Assembly (NCBI RefSeq): GCF_910592395.1
Contig: NC_088315.1
Coordinates: forward strand, 8,374,501-8,438,500
Source: Lineus longissimus
Lineage: Eukaryota > Nemertea > Pilidiophora > Heteronemertea > Lineidae
DNA length: 64,000 nt
Direction of reading: 5' to 3'
Shown: positions 22,101 through 33,599 of the stretch, one piece after another
Layout of the letters: each line of letters opens with the position of its first letter
Numbering within the stretch: the first letter of the stretch is position 1
Notes under the pieces: model-generated
Databases searched by the model: none
The model's input: the letters and a program-made list of their open reading frames with translations, nothing else
What the model was told of the DNA's origin: nothing
Made by a program: the position numbers and the translations under genes

Positions 22101-25080
22101 TAGATCCTCTGGACCTTGAGACTGGGCTGCTTGGGGATGTGGTCACCATGGTGCCCCAAGAGAATACTGGTACTACGGATTGGTGTCAATTCTTTAAGCC
22201 AAAACACTTGACAAGTTCTGTCTGACTCGTTGTCATCAGATGGTAAAGAAGTCATGATGTTGAGAGCAAGAGCTGTGTGATCTCGCTCATTAAATGTGTC
22301 TATATATGTCTACCCAGGGAGTCCATTGTTGAAGAGGCCTCCAACAGATGTGACAGTGAAGCTTCAAACGTTTCATCTCATCATTAAATGCAACCCCACA
22401 GCTGTAGTTGACGGTGCCTTGGAAATATCGTTTCATACTCCATTCCTCTACTGGTGATTTTTGCTAGCGTTCAGGCAGTGGTCGCAAAAAAACTCCTCTT
22501 TCTGCCGGAGTTTGCAGCCAGGGTACCAGAGCTTTACAAATATTACCAGATTTTTCCTGTGAAGACACTACAGTCAACAAAAAACAAACCATAACCCGAG
22601 TACTAGACGAGAGCCGACAATGCTATAACGCGGAAAAGACTTATGAATATTTGATCCGGTTATATTGTCAAAAGGGAGACGAGAGCAGCTGTTGTGACAC
22701 GGATGCAGTAACTCACCAACACCAACGATGACATTAAGCCAATCATATACCATGCTGCTGTCACACTTGTGTGATATTAATTTCCCTTTGGCCAAAGAAT
22801 CAACAGTTTAACCATTTCATACTACTTTTCCTTCTTGCCCCAATTCGGTCTTGCCACCCCTATAGAGATCAAGGTCCGACAGCAGCACTTACAGTGCCAA
22901 AAGTTGTCTGTTTTAGGTCTGAAAACTTCGGATAACATGTCAGATTGTGTCTGACATCTCTTGATTTATCACGTAATTGGTAGTTTATTCGACCTGGAAA
23001 CACACTTTTTCGGTGCAACGAGTGCTGCTCTCGGGCCTTGAACGAAATCTGCAAGTCCCGTATTAGGGTGATTTTCCAGGGAGTCCATCTTCATTTAGAC
23101 TACGGAGATCCAGGGCTTTCATTTTAAAATGTTCGTAGGCTTACTCTTTTTCTTGCTTTAATGCATCCTTTGTTCTCCCTGGCACAGCATCATTTATCCG
23201 TTTTATGCAGAGACTTGGCAATCAAAGTTGAGTGACTTACCCATAGTAACAAGTCTGCCCCATATAGTGGCTTCACGCTGGCCACTTGCATATATAAGAG
23301 AACAGATTGGACTTATTCAATGACATGATATGAGTATAAAGCACATCACATTTGAATATCCAAAAATGATGCCGTATGAATCTTTAATGAAGCGTTATTA
23401 TGAATTCTGTGTTTGTAATCTCTTCACCCACCATATGAACTCCGCCTCTGCACACTTACGATATCCTCTGGTATCCTTGTCAATTCTTGATAATTTACAG
23501 TCCATGGTTGACATGACGGGGAGAGAAATGACCTGGTTACCAATATATGTATATATGTATTGCCGAGATTAAATCAACTCGGTTTATGGAAGGTAAATCA
23601 CCTCAAACAGAATACAAAGAAGCTAGTTTCGGAGGATGGAATAAACCTTTGTCAAGATCGGTGATGCTGATTCTGCCAATCACGCTGACCGCAATCAAAT
23701 TTCAAGCTAGGTAGACACAGGCAAATCAATTGTGGTCAATTGTGTCTGGATGGGAGAGGCAAATATCAGCAGACACTAGGAGGTCGCTGCATGGTAGTAC
23801 AGGTCACGTATGCTCCTTAGAAAGAGAGAGTTTCCTGGAATACAAAGGATCTTTCATAGGTTAAATGTGACCTGGTGAAGAAGGGCAAGGATAAGCTGTA
23901 ATGCGGAAGCTTTGTCACACACCTTGCTGCACCATTTCAGGCTCATAGCTAGCTTTTTGGTCATGGCAGGGGCAAAAACACCACAGCCTGACTTGAATAT
24001 CCCCCACATTGAAAACATACTCTAATGAGAAAAAAGACTCGTCACGCAGCTGAGGCAAATCTTACACTGACCACAGCAACTTTCGTGTGTCAACATATTC
24101 TTTTTCAGTGCCAGAGAGTCTTGAAAGCAATACCATGTCACCACAGTATTTGTTCCTCGAGGTGCAGAATCAGAGGCCAAGAATTGATCCAGTTGACAGC
24201 TGATATTCCTAAGCAAATCTCAGGTCGACTCGAGCAATTTTTGTGAGAATCTTTATGATAGCAATACCATGTCATACAACACCTTTGGACATTAGGTCAG
24301 ATATGGAAAAAAGTCTTCACTCTGGCAAATGAGCAGAGGCTATCCAGCCTCCCACAGCAAGCCTTTGTAACATTCCTAAAATACACTCGGAATGTTAGTG
24401 TATTTTACAGACAATCCAAAGGAGATTAGAGGATGCATAATTCAAACATAGTATGCTTAATTCAACCAGCAGCGAAGTCTTATCTCAGGAAGACTGTAGC
24501 ACGTAGCACTTCGACATGTCTGACCCGACAGGACCACTGATTTGACACATAGCGTGACAATGAGTCCATCAATAATGAACAGTGATTACCTCAATTATTG
24601 GTCCTCCTCGAGTGGGGAGTGACGAAACTGCCAAGTGGTTGTGGCTGTGGAGCAAAACTGTTACGCAAATGAGCAATTTTGGTCGCTGCGACTTATGTTA
24701 GAGCCATGAACATAAATTGTGCACCCCTTGAAACCTTCAGTCCTTCTGAAAGAAGAAAGACATACTTGTAGTCTTCCTTCGTTGCTATTAAACTTCCGTC
24801 GCTGTGACTTTCAGAAAAAGTGTTTACCATTTGCATCAAAGAAATGATCAAGGAGCAGAACCTACGGATGTTGCTACAGAGCTATTAGAGGAAAAAAGGA
24901 AACTGTGAAATTGAAGTATGTAAGAATAGTTTTGTTGTGCTTCCCCTTTGTTGTGCAGCAAATTATGCTTCATTAGCACTCAAGGACAGTATTGTAAACC
25001 GCATGGATTTAGTGAATAACCTTGAAAACGCAAAGAAAACAATTTTTTGATCAGAAAAACCTGAAAGAAGTTTCCTAATC
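22101..25080. other. Intronic, no feature seen
   Basis: About 3 kb without supported exons. A small perfect stem (AAAATACACT 24378-24387 with AGTGTATTTT 24397-24406) is present but too short to name. Confidence 0.45.
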
Positions 25081-26160
25081 AGTCTGTTTTCCCATTCAAC
25101 ATCGACCCAGTGAGATTTTGTGACATGTCCTGTTATCGTCTGAACATCAGATAAGAGACACTAGACACACGCATCGCCGAGTTTCAACAAAAATCCTTCA
25201 GGTTTCGGGATGTTTTGATTTGATATTGATCCAAATGTTGATTGAAGTTGAAAATGAGATTTTCTGGTCTAAAGTTTGTTTGGAAAATCAACTATTGGGG
25301 CCAGTTCTGCTATCCTTCTAGTGTCCTTCTCAGAAAGTCTAAAAGATACAGACCACTATCACTGGCTGACCCAGAAAAAGAAAAATACAAGCTCCTGACA
25401 CGACAGACCATGATCTCTAGCTCGCTCAGAAAAAAATTGCTGACACCCTGTAGTTCTCCATTACTCAGCATCATCGCGATCAATTATCAACGCATTGAAA
25501 AAACAACGCTTTGTGTGTTTTCCCGTGTTCAATATTGACCCAATGAGATGTCGTGACATCTCCTGTTTTCCTTCGATTATCAGATGAGAGACACGAAACC
25601 CATGCATCATTGAGTTTCCGTAAAAATCCTTTAAAAATTTCACCACGTGTTTGATTGGTATTGGACCAGATGATGTGGAGTGTTTGAAGTTTTCCGATTT
25701 ATAGATCTGTTTTGAAGAAACAGCTCTGCTCTGTTTGAACCTGTTTGAAAGCAAATTTATCTGGACAAGCTGTGCTATCCTTCCTTGAAGGCTTTAGTGT
25801 ACTTGTCAGAAAAGCTACAAGCTACAAACCACAGTCCTCAAAAGAAAAAGGCCTACACACCATAGTTCTTCATTACTTTGAAATGTCCTAGTTTGAGCTG
25901 TTTGAAAGCAACCTGATCTGGACAAGCTGTGCTATCCTTCCTTGAAGGCTTTAGTGTACTTGTCAGAAAAGCTACAAGCTACAAACCACAGTCCTCAAAA
26001 GAAAAAGGCCTACACACCATAGTTCTTCATTACTTTGAAATGTCCTAGTTTGAGCTGTTTGAAAGCAACTTGATCTGGACAAGCTGTGCTATCCTTCCTT
26101 GAAGGCTTTAGTGTACTTGTCAGAAAAGCTACAAGCTACAAACCACAGTCCTCAAAAGAA
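25080..26160. repeat. Diverged long repeat ending in an exact 157-bp tandem repeat
   Basis: Blocks GACCCAGTGAGATTTTGTGA (25105) and GACCCAATGAGATGTCGTGA (25535) mark units about 430 bp apart, which recur diverged at 28650 and 28920. From 25745 a tighter array follows: CTGTGCTATCCTTCCTTGAA at 25770, 25927 and 26084, exactly 157 bp apart and almost identical. The array is cut off at 26160 by the next insertion and its continuation is found at 28441-28530. Confidence 0.85.
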
Positions 26161-26287
26161 CAAGAGGCCCAAGGGCCTGGCACTCAGCTGAAATGGCCAG
26201 GTGAAGGCAAGGGTCAAGTGTGTGTCGGTACCGTTATTATGAGGCAACGAAGAAGATAAAGAGTTGGTTAACAAAATGAACTTTATT

Positions 26288-26374
26288 GGTGCGGCAGATA
26301 TTTGATGCCTTTCGGCAGATATTGAAGCGCCTTGCGGCAGATATTTGTTGCCTTGCGGCAGATATTTGATAACG
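26288..26374. repeat. Short minisatellite, about 27-bp unit, 3-4 copies
   Basis: GCGGCAGATATTTG recurs with small changes (GGCAGATATT) near 26291, 26313, 26337 and 26356, inside the 2.3 kb insertion. Confidence 0.8.
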
Positions 26375-26418
26375 CTCTCCAGGAATGGAAAGCAGTAAAA
26401 CGAGTAAGCACACCTTAC

Positions 26419-26499
26419 TCTGAATGTGGGAACAGCAAGTGCTTTCCTGGACTTGAAATGTGCCAACGACTCCTCTTGCAATAACCAACAACAGTTAAT
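26419..26499 (-). CDS. Candidate second exon on the minus strand, inside the 2.3 kb insertion
   Basis: On the minus strand a very strong acceptor, TTCTCTTCTCTTTTTTTACAG, stands immediately before 26499, and a donor GTAAGG follows at 26418. The 81-nt exon keeps phase 0 with the candidate exon at 27943-27969 and reads INCCWLLQEESLAHFKSRKA and on. If it is not spliced at 26419, the same frame stays open for 115 codons to the end of the insertion at a TGA near 26152, through a 27-bp minisatellite (26290-26372) and past an AATAAA at about 26281-26286. No domain is recognised, and a non-coding transcript is equally possible. Confidence 0.25.
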
Positions 26500-27942
26500 C
26501 TGTAAAAAAAGAGAAGAGAAATTAACACTGACTGAATAAAAAAGGGTGACATAGACGGGGAAATGTACACCACCGGATACAGTCTGTGCTTGATCAGGCA
26601 TCGGTCAGATGATATCCTGAACAAGGCATCTATGGAAGCAAATCCAGAAAGAGACTTAACCTTCGAAGGGCACACTTATCACTCAGTGAAAAGTCAGTCC
26701 TGGGGGTTGTTTTCAAATTCAAAATAAAAGTGTAACCTCTTTAAATTAGTCTCACAGACTGAACCATAACACTCAACAGCCAACCGTGCCCACATGATGT
26801 GAGCCGTGAGCGAGTGGTGTACTACATTTTGAAAATTGTCTATCGTCTACGACATGTGACAGAACAGGATCTAGTGGACTTAATGATGAGGTACTATCAA
26901 ATAAGGTGTCCATCAAATGAATCATAAGGGCCTGTTGAGTTATACTCTAAGCCTGCACAGCGCAGTGTACAGACAGTACAGGATTGCCAACCAAAAACAT
27001 GAGCATTGCTGCGTAAGGAAACTGCAGTGGAATTCATACTACGATGTCATAGGCCTAATGTGACTTTCAAAATAATTGTAAACAAACGTAAATGGCAAGA
27101 TTTGTTGACCGTCCCAAAATGGCCGACGGCGAATTCTCCGGTCGCTAGCGCAGTCCATAAACAAGCATCAATTTTACCAACTTTGGGTGCAAGCTTGGTC
27201 ATAAAAGTTACAGAACTGTTAGAAATACATCTAAACAACATATATATACAGTTAAAAGTGCATAAAAATCCCGTTTCAACCTCCGGGCGCTACCTTTTTT
27301 TCTCCGCCACACGCCGGGCCCTACCGGTCGTTATTTAGTGCGACCGCCACCAGAGTGTTTATCACGATCTTTCGCCGTTTTAATTGCGCCTTTTAGGTAG
27401 ATTAATCAATTATTACATGCATGCATTATATATCACCGAAATGATAATTGCGTAGGCTATTTGAAACTAAGTTCAGATGTCATTTTCGATCTTTGAATTG
27501 AATTTAGGCGAGTGATTTTTGACACCCGGTCGACATATCAGGACTTGCAAAATTCACGCGAGATCGCTTGCATCATCGGCACGTTTGAAAACCGAATTTC
27601 ACAAATTCCACAAATATTTATCACATACCATATGTATCACCACAAAGGTAACTCTCTAGACTATTTGAAACCAAGTTCAGATACTTATTTTCACAAAAAT
27701 TCGAAGCTATGCAAGCGATTTTTCAGTGGTAGAGATCGACGGAAACAAATTTCTCGCTCTAAAATGACATGAGACGAGCACCAACTTCCGCTGATTTGTG
27801 CACAAAATTTCCGGAATATTATAAAAAACTATTGATAAATCTGAATTATATAGACTCTTTTCAGTACCTAAACAAATTTCAGGTACATGGTCATGTTGAT
27901 TAAAAGAGTATCAACCGATTGAACATGAGAAAGTTCACTCAC

Positions 27943-27969
27943 CTTCATTGAAGCAGCGACTACCGCCAT
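27943..27969 (-). CDS. Candidate first coding exon on the minus strand, inside the 2.3 kb insertion
   Basis: On the minus strand, ATGGCGGTAGTCGCTGCTTC continues to ...ATGAAG and a consensus donor GTGAGT (27942 downward). It encodes nine residues, MAVVAASMK, and leaves phase 0. The ATG sits in AAAAATGGCGG, which is both a good start context and a YY1-type motif. About 25 bp upstream on the same strand lies GATTGGCC, an inverted CCAAT box. This combination is typical of a TATA-less housekeeping promoter. I cannot name a gene. It may be a captured host promoter and first exon, or a chance motif. Confidence 0.3.
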
Positions 27970-28440
27970 TTTTAAATGGTGGCATCTCTTCTATCGATCG
28001 GCCAATCAGCGGCACTGCTTGCAAAAAAGTTAAGCCACCGCCAAATTTGAAATCACCAAAATTCAGGCAATGTGCCTGCAGCGCCAACTGGCGGTGAAAA
28101 CTATATTAATTCCATTAAAAGTAAAAAATGAAAAAATATTTAAAAATATTCAGCCACATTTGAAAACAATATTTGCTCTGTGGACCGAGGTAAAAAGGGA
28201 AAGAAATCTAAACGCGAAATGACCTCATTCTCTTAATACAGGTCGGATCGCGCCGATTTTTCGTTTTTTGAGTTCACCTTGGGCAACTCCTAATTTAGCA
28301 CCGTCAACGAAGTGGCTAGGCCTTCCCGGTCAGAAATGTCCAATTTTGTCCACAGATGGGTCCCTAGATGGATGGATTGCAGGACGGACACCATTTGAAC
28401 AGCTATACTACTAGCTCCGCTGACTTTGTCAGCTGAGCTA

Positions 28441-29060
28441 AAAAGGCCTACACACCATAGTTCTTCATTACTTTGAAATGTTCTAGTTTGAGCTGTTTGA
28501 AAGCAACTTGATCTGGACAAGCTTCCTAAGTTCTACTGTACAGGTGCTACCATGCTCACCAGCTCACTCGGACAAAAAGATCGCTGGCACTTCTTAGTTC
28601 TCCATTACATGCCATCTTCGTGATCAATTACCAGCACTTTGATAAAACAACGTCTTCGATATTGACACACAGGATGTCGTGACATGTCCTGTGTTCTTCT
28701 GCTCATCAGATCAGATCAGAGACACAAGACATGCATCATCAAATTTCAGTCAACATCCTTTAGTTTTTATAAATGTTGTGATTTGAACTCATCTTGTACA
28801 GATGCAGGATTTATGATAACTGTTTCTCCACACAACAGTTTCTCGCCAATTTCATGAAACGTCCTCAGCTGTACTCAATTGACTGAATCGAATTGACATT
28901 ATCTGTCTTCCCATGTTCAGTATTGACCCAGTCAGATATCGTGACATGTCTTGTGTACATTGGATCGTAAGATCAGAGACATGAGATGCATGCATCATTG
29001 AACTTCAACGAAAATCCTTTGAATTTCTCAATGTTTCGGTTTAATATTGATCCAAATGAT
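28441..29060. repeat. Continuation of the interrupted long repeat
   Basis: 28441-28530 continues the 157-bp unit broken at 26160 (CATAGTTCTTCATTACTTTG). Diverged long-unit blocks follow: GGATGTCGTGACATGTCCTG (28671) and GTCAGATATCGTGACATGTC (28930), each followed by ATCAGA..AGAGACA and AATCCTTT. Confidence 0.75.
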
Positions 29061-29269
29061 GTAAAGTGTTGCTGGAGGTAACTCTGTTGGAAGGAATTGG
29101 TTTGAAAAGGCCAAGTGTCTGGACCAGTGCCATTAGACTTGTACTGGAGTGCGCTTCTCAGCTGGGTTCTAAAGTGTTCTACAGTGTTTACCTCCATCAA
29201 ATAAATCGTATATCAGTGCACAGTACATTACAGTCTCGTATTAATGCATACGCATTGTATTCGTCCCTG

Positions 29270-30050
29270 ACAGATGCAATCATCACATCTGCAGACTGAA
29301 TCGATCTAAAAAACAGAACTTATATGTCAATCTGAACATACAAATTGCACGTTATATTCCTCGATGAGGTAAAATTGTTTGGGCAGACGGCATGATATCA
29401 TCATTGTGGATGTTATTTACAACTGGGCGGTAAATATTGGCTGATTTTACAAGATCACCGATCTCCAAATGAGCCAAATTGAAAACTTGCTGGATGTTCT
29501 TGAAGGAAGGAATGTGTTACGAACAATTCTGGCTGTGTTGTTGGTGATTTCATTTGGTAATATATTGATGCAGACAGATAGAATAAAGATTGATTATATG
29601 TCGAATCTGCAGACATGGATTGGTCTAAAAAACACGTCCATGTTGATGTATTGATATAAAACTTCATATTATGTGTGGGTGAGATAATCTTGTTAGACAG
29701 ATGGCGGCCTGGTGTCATCACTCGTTGTCAAGTTGTTAGACAGGGAGATGAGTATGGACCGATGTTACAAGATCAATGATTTTCAAATGAGCGTAATTGC
29801 CAACTTGCTCCCATGCAGGATGTTGACATCTTGATGGGAGGAATGTGAGATCCACAATTCTAGCTGTGCTTGTTAGTTATTTTGTCTGCATACAGACATA
29901 CTAAATTTGTCCATGTCAGACACACTATGATCACATCTGCAGACATGGATCAATCTAAAAATTGGAAAAGCATCCATCTTGATATCAACATCATAATTTC
30001 ACATTATGCATGGGTAAGATAACATCGTTGGACAGATGTCATGGTATCAG
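29270..30050. repeat. Diverged tandem repeat, unit about 320-330 bp, 2.5 copies
   Basis: ATCTGCAGAC recurs at about 29288, 29606 and 29935. Each is followed by a 'GGAT.G.TCTAAAAA' block and a 'TTCA.ATTATG..TGGGT.AGATAA' block, then GACAGATG and GGTATCA or GTGTCATC. The third copy is interrupted by the SINE at 30051. Confidence 0.75.
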
Positions 30051-30305
30051 AATATAATAATAAATAATAATGAGTCTTTTATATAACGCAATAGCGTGAC
30101 ACTATAGTTCTCACTCAAAGCGCTTTGGGATATCATATTATTGCCCCGGTCTTTACAGAAATCGATCAGGGGTTTCAAGGAGCAACCAGAAGGCGCTCAC
30201 TTGAACTCGACCCGTAGGGGAACTAAGCAGTGACTCAGCCGGGAGTTGAACCCACGACCTCCTGATCATGAGGCCGACTCTCTTCAACTGCGCTACCACT
30301 GACCC
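30051..30305 (-). mobile_element. tRNA-derived SINE
   Basis: Read on the minus strand, the head GGTCAGTGGTAGCGCAGTTG continues as a tRNA-like sequence. The A box is TAGCGCAGTTGA (30284-30295) and the B box GGTTCAACTCC (30242-30252). A CTCATGATC loop suggests a CAT anticodon, so a tRNA-Met-like ancestor. The body runs into AAAGCGCTTTGAGTGAGAAC, then GCGTTATATAAAAGAC, and a TTATTATTTATTATTATATT tail, the 3' end usual for many animal SINEs. This is a pol III retroposon copy. It is not a functional tRNA, because the acceptor stem is incomplete and the body continues. Confidence 0.88.
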
Positions 30306-33000
30306 TACTCAGCTGTCTCACGTATTTGACACTGCCAGATGATGATTGGTGGATCTTACGAAAAAATGATAAATGGTTGATTTCCAAATAAGCCAAATCA
30401 GAAAACTTCTTGGCGCTGCAGTGTTTTTATTCTGTCATTGAGATGTGCAAAATAGCATCGGATACCGCAATATTATTTTATAGCCGAGCATTCCTGTGAG
30501 CTGTGAAATTACCCAGACGTGCCACTTGTCTGATTATTTAGCGAGCGCTGACCGGTGTTGCCTAGACAGACAATATCTCATGCACGATTTGTTTGGATTG
30601 CTGGCCGGAACAGAACACAGAGATTGGAGTTGCCAGGAGACTTATTTTTACCAATAATCTATGGCGGTGCCTCCCCTGGCTGGTGGTCATCTTGACGATT
30701 TTCCAGTTGCGGTTTTGATTGACATGGAGGTCGCAGATGAGGAATCTAGTTCCCTTGGCAAAGTGAAACTAGTAGTATGTATATCATGCTTTAATTCTGA
30801 ACAGTCTTTCATTGGTATAGTTTTCTTCTGCAGGGAACTTTTCCCTGTCTTTTCCATATATATTATGGTGGAGTCCTTACACAACTTACGAGAGGTAAAT
30901 AAAAGGACCTTATATGAACTCATTCTTGAACATGCGTAACCAGATACAAAGTCTTGACATTTGTTCCTGCTTCTACCTACTGCTGCCTTGTTTAAAAGTC
31001 CTAAAAAGGGTACTGATGGTTGCAATCAGCATCTCTCTCATTGCTGAACAGTTGATTTTTTGTCATCTGATTATTTTCTTTCAAATGTTCAGCTGAAGTT
31101 GATTTACAAGATGTCTTTGGGAAACTTTATATCAAGATTATACTAAGAATAGATGAAGACTAGTCTTTAACAATTCTTGTTTGTACATGTAGGAATGTAC
31201 TTCTAAATTCTAGACATCATCTCAATCAGTTGAAGGAAAATGAAAAGATCCACTGTTATTGCTTTCAGCTGACGTCTGCGCAAGATAACAACAAAAGCAC
31301 TCAATTGATAGCAGATTTATTTCACTGGTATTGATGGCCATGATCGACATCACTCCAGGGAGCAAAATCATTCATTGAATTGGTCGGTGCTTTTGTCGTC
31401 GGATCACTGTTTGGACCAGCAGCACGAGTCGATTTCTCCTGATGTCTCGGGGTGAGATCGCGATGTCAGTTGTATCTTGCAGAATGATTCAACAAAAGAT
31501 CATTGATTGGCATTGTTTATTCTACGACAGCTCATGCGACACGCTGATCTTGTAAATAACTGGATATTTGGAGCGTCATTGATCAATTGTATTGCATTTG
31601 TCGTCAGACACATGCAGAATAGACAAATCTCATTTGAGATCCTGGAGAATTATCTTCTAATCTCTTTGAAATCCTGGAGAATTATCTTCTGTTCTCTTAT
31701 GTAAATCCAAATCAGAGCTTACATGTAGTCGTCTTCACCATTGGTTTCTTTCGATTCAAGCCCAGATGAACTTATCCACCGTTTGGGCCATTGACCGTTC
31801 TATTGTAAAATGAATCGATAAGAAATGTGCTCCACTAGATTCAATTTTCAACGGATTCTGACTACCAGACTATGGCTAATCTCATCAGTGATGGAATTCT
31901 CAGTAGACCTATACTAAAGATCTCTCTTGTCTGCGGGTAAAGCTGGTTATCACTGGTTTTGATAAAGATCACAAGTCGCTGCGATTTATGATTCTTGGTG
32001 TAGGTACTGGCGATGACCGTGATTGCAGGTTGCAGTACTTTAAACTGCTCATTTGTGGCAAGTGCCACAAGTACCACAAGATGCTCTCGTGAAATTGATG
32101 AAAAATGTTTACCCTCTTCAACTTATCTATCTCAGAGACTTTACAGAGACAATGATCCCACTGCTTGTCTATCCGACCTCCTCCAGAGTTAGGTTACATC
32201 CTTTCATCTCAAATATGATCATCCAATTATGGCTGATGAATATTTTACTAATGGTAGACTGTGGGAGAAGAGGACTCCCTGAAATAAAGCCCGCTGCAGG
32301 CTGATATGTGATGAAGAACAGTGCGCAGTTTATGGTTACTTGTTTTTGTCATGTTTAGTTGACATTTACTTTGAATTCTATCTTTGAGATATTTTATTTT
32401 GATTGAAGAGCACCTATGTGTACATTTATTTAACTTATGGCTCCCGAGGTAACTCGGGGATTTTCAAAGGAATCCTGCCACCAGTTAGAGAGAGAGATGA
32501 ATGGGGTTGCCGACTTTTGAGAAGAAGAGTGTGATGGTTATGTTAGAGTGGCTGCTCTTCTGGCGAGTCAAAGTTGACATTTTCTTTGAACATGTTGAAT
32601 TTGCTTTACATTAATGGAAAAGCACTTTTGGAATGATTAAAGTAAGTTGGCTGGTGGCTCCTAACTCATCTCTCTTGCTGAGGAGTCAGATCAAATTTCT
32701 TAAGGTGCACAGAACTTTTGAAGTGAATTGATGCGGGACTGCGGTTACTTTGAAACTATAATCACATACTTCAAGCTACTCTTACATTACAACCTATGCC
32801 TTCTGTAGCATTTCAACATTTGCATCTTTCCTATGAAGAGTGCAGATTGATAATGCTTTTGCAATACTTCAGAGAATACTTTAGAAAAAGGCTTGGGTTT
32901 TATGCTGAAGGAATCAGTGTTCTATCATTTCAATGTCTTCCTCCTCAGGGCTTTATATATTACATTTTATATATATAAATTTCCCAGTCGAGAGTGAAGA
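30306..33000. other. Intronic, no firm feature
   Basis: 2.7 kb with short open frames but none with a domain, splice-site pair or repeat I can support. A duplicated block AATTATCTTCT.(T/A)TCTCTT near 31650-31700 is minor. Confidence 0.45.
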
Positions 33001-33590
33001 CTCTTGAAATTGGATAGTAGTTCAGAGAATGAGGGGTCTTTGTAGACAAGTTTGGTGATTTCTTTCTCAAAGTTACTGTCAATGGTTGAGGCAGGAGCAC
33101 CTTGTAATGTCACCAACATGACATGCTTTGATCTTACATGTACATCTCTATTGTAAGTTGGGACCAGAAAAGGTATACTATCGTTGCCTAGTTCAATAAT
33201 TTCTTTCTCAATGTTCCTCTCAAGGGTTCAAGCAGGTGTCTCTATGAAGTCAGACTTGCTTCGATCGTACGTGCACATCTCTAAAAACATTTCTTAAATA
33301 CAATTCACAGAGCGCGTCTCTATTGTAAGTCGGGACCAGAGGAGGTATTTCTTCATTGCCAAGTTCAATAATTTCTTTCTCAAGGGTTCTGGCAGGAGTC
33401 TCTTGTGATGTTATGAAGTCAGTCTTGCTTTGACCGTACATGCCCATCTCTAAAAACATATCCAAAATGCAATTCACAGAAAAAGCATCTCTATTGTAAG
33501 TGGGGACAAGAAAAAGGTACTTTTCTGTAACCAAGTTCAATAATTTCTTTCTCAAAGTTACTCTCCAGGGTTCAGGAAGGAGTCTGTTGT
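32950..33590 (-). pseudogene. Relic of a protein-coding tandem repeat (EKEIIELGN..VPTYNRD), family unknown
   Basis: On the minus strand four diverged units of 143-172 bp encode related peptides. Readings include TLEKEIIELGNEEIPPLVPT-YNRDA (two pieces), IEKEIIELGNDSIPFLVPTY and NFEKEITKLVYKDPSFSELL, followed by FKSLHSRLGNLYI and a stop. Between two units the six codons for VHVRSK differ at four positions, all silent (GTA/GTG, CAT/CAC, AGA/CGA, TCA/TCG), and the EKEIIELGN codons also show silent changes. This is the trace of past protein selection. Today the frame is broken by a stop (after VHVRSKQV) and a shift between units. No family is recognised. It could be a nested host gene fragment or part of a mobile element. 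Confidence 0.5.
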
Positions 33591-33599
33591 TGTAACCAG

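Larger units (their letters stand above)
26161..28442 (-). mobile_element. 2.3 kb insertion with GGCCC/GGGCC end and terminal hairpin (Helitron-like?)
   Basis: It splits a copy of the 157-bp repeat. CTCAAAAGAA is left at 26160 and AAAAAGGCCTACACACC resumes at 28440, so both ends are known within two bases (possible AA target duplication). The left end is CAAGAGGCCCAAGGGCCTGG. The right end carries the hairpin AGCTCcGCTGAC-TTT-GTCAGCtGAGCT, then the A run. On the minus strand it begins TTTTTAGCTCAGCTGAC and has a GTCCGTCC block, the same plan as the element at 14512. Insertion into an A/T run with a terminal hairpin and no long duplication suggests a Helitron-related element; that class is inference. 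The inside carries exon-like signals described separately. Confidence 0.75.

Noticed and set aside
30051-30305. A functional tRNA gene on the minus strand
   Set aside because: The A and B boxes are present but the acceptor stem does not close and the sequence continues into a SINE body and tail.
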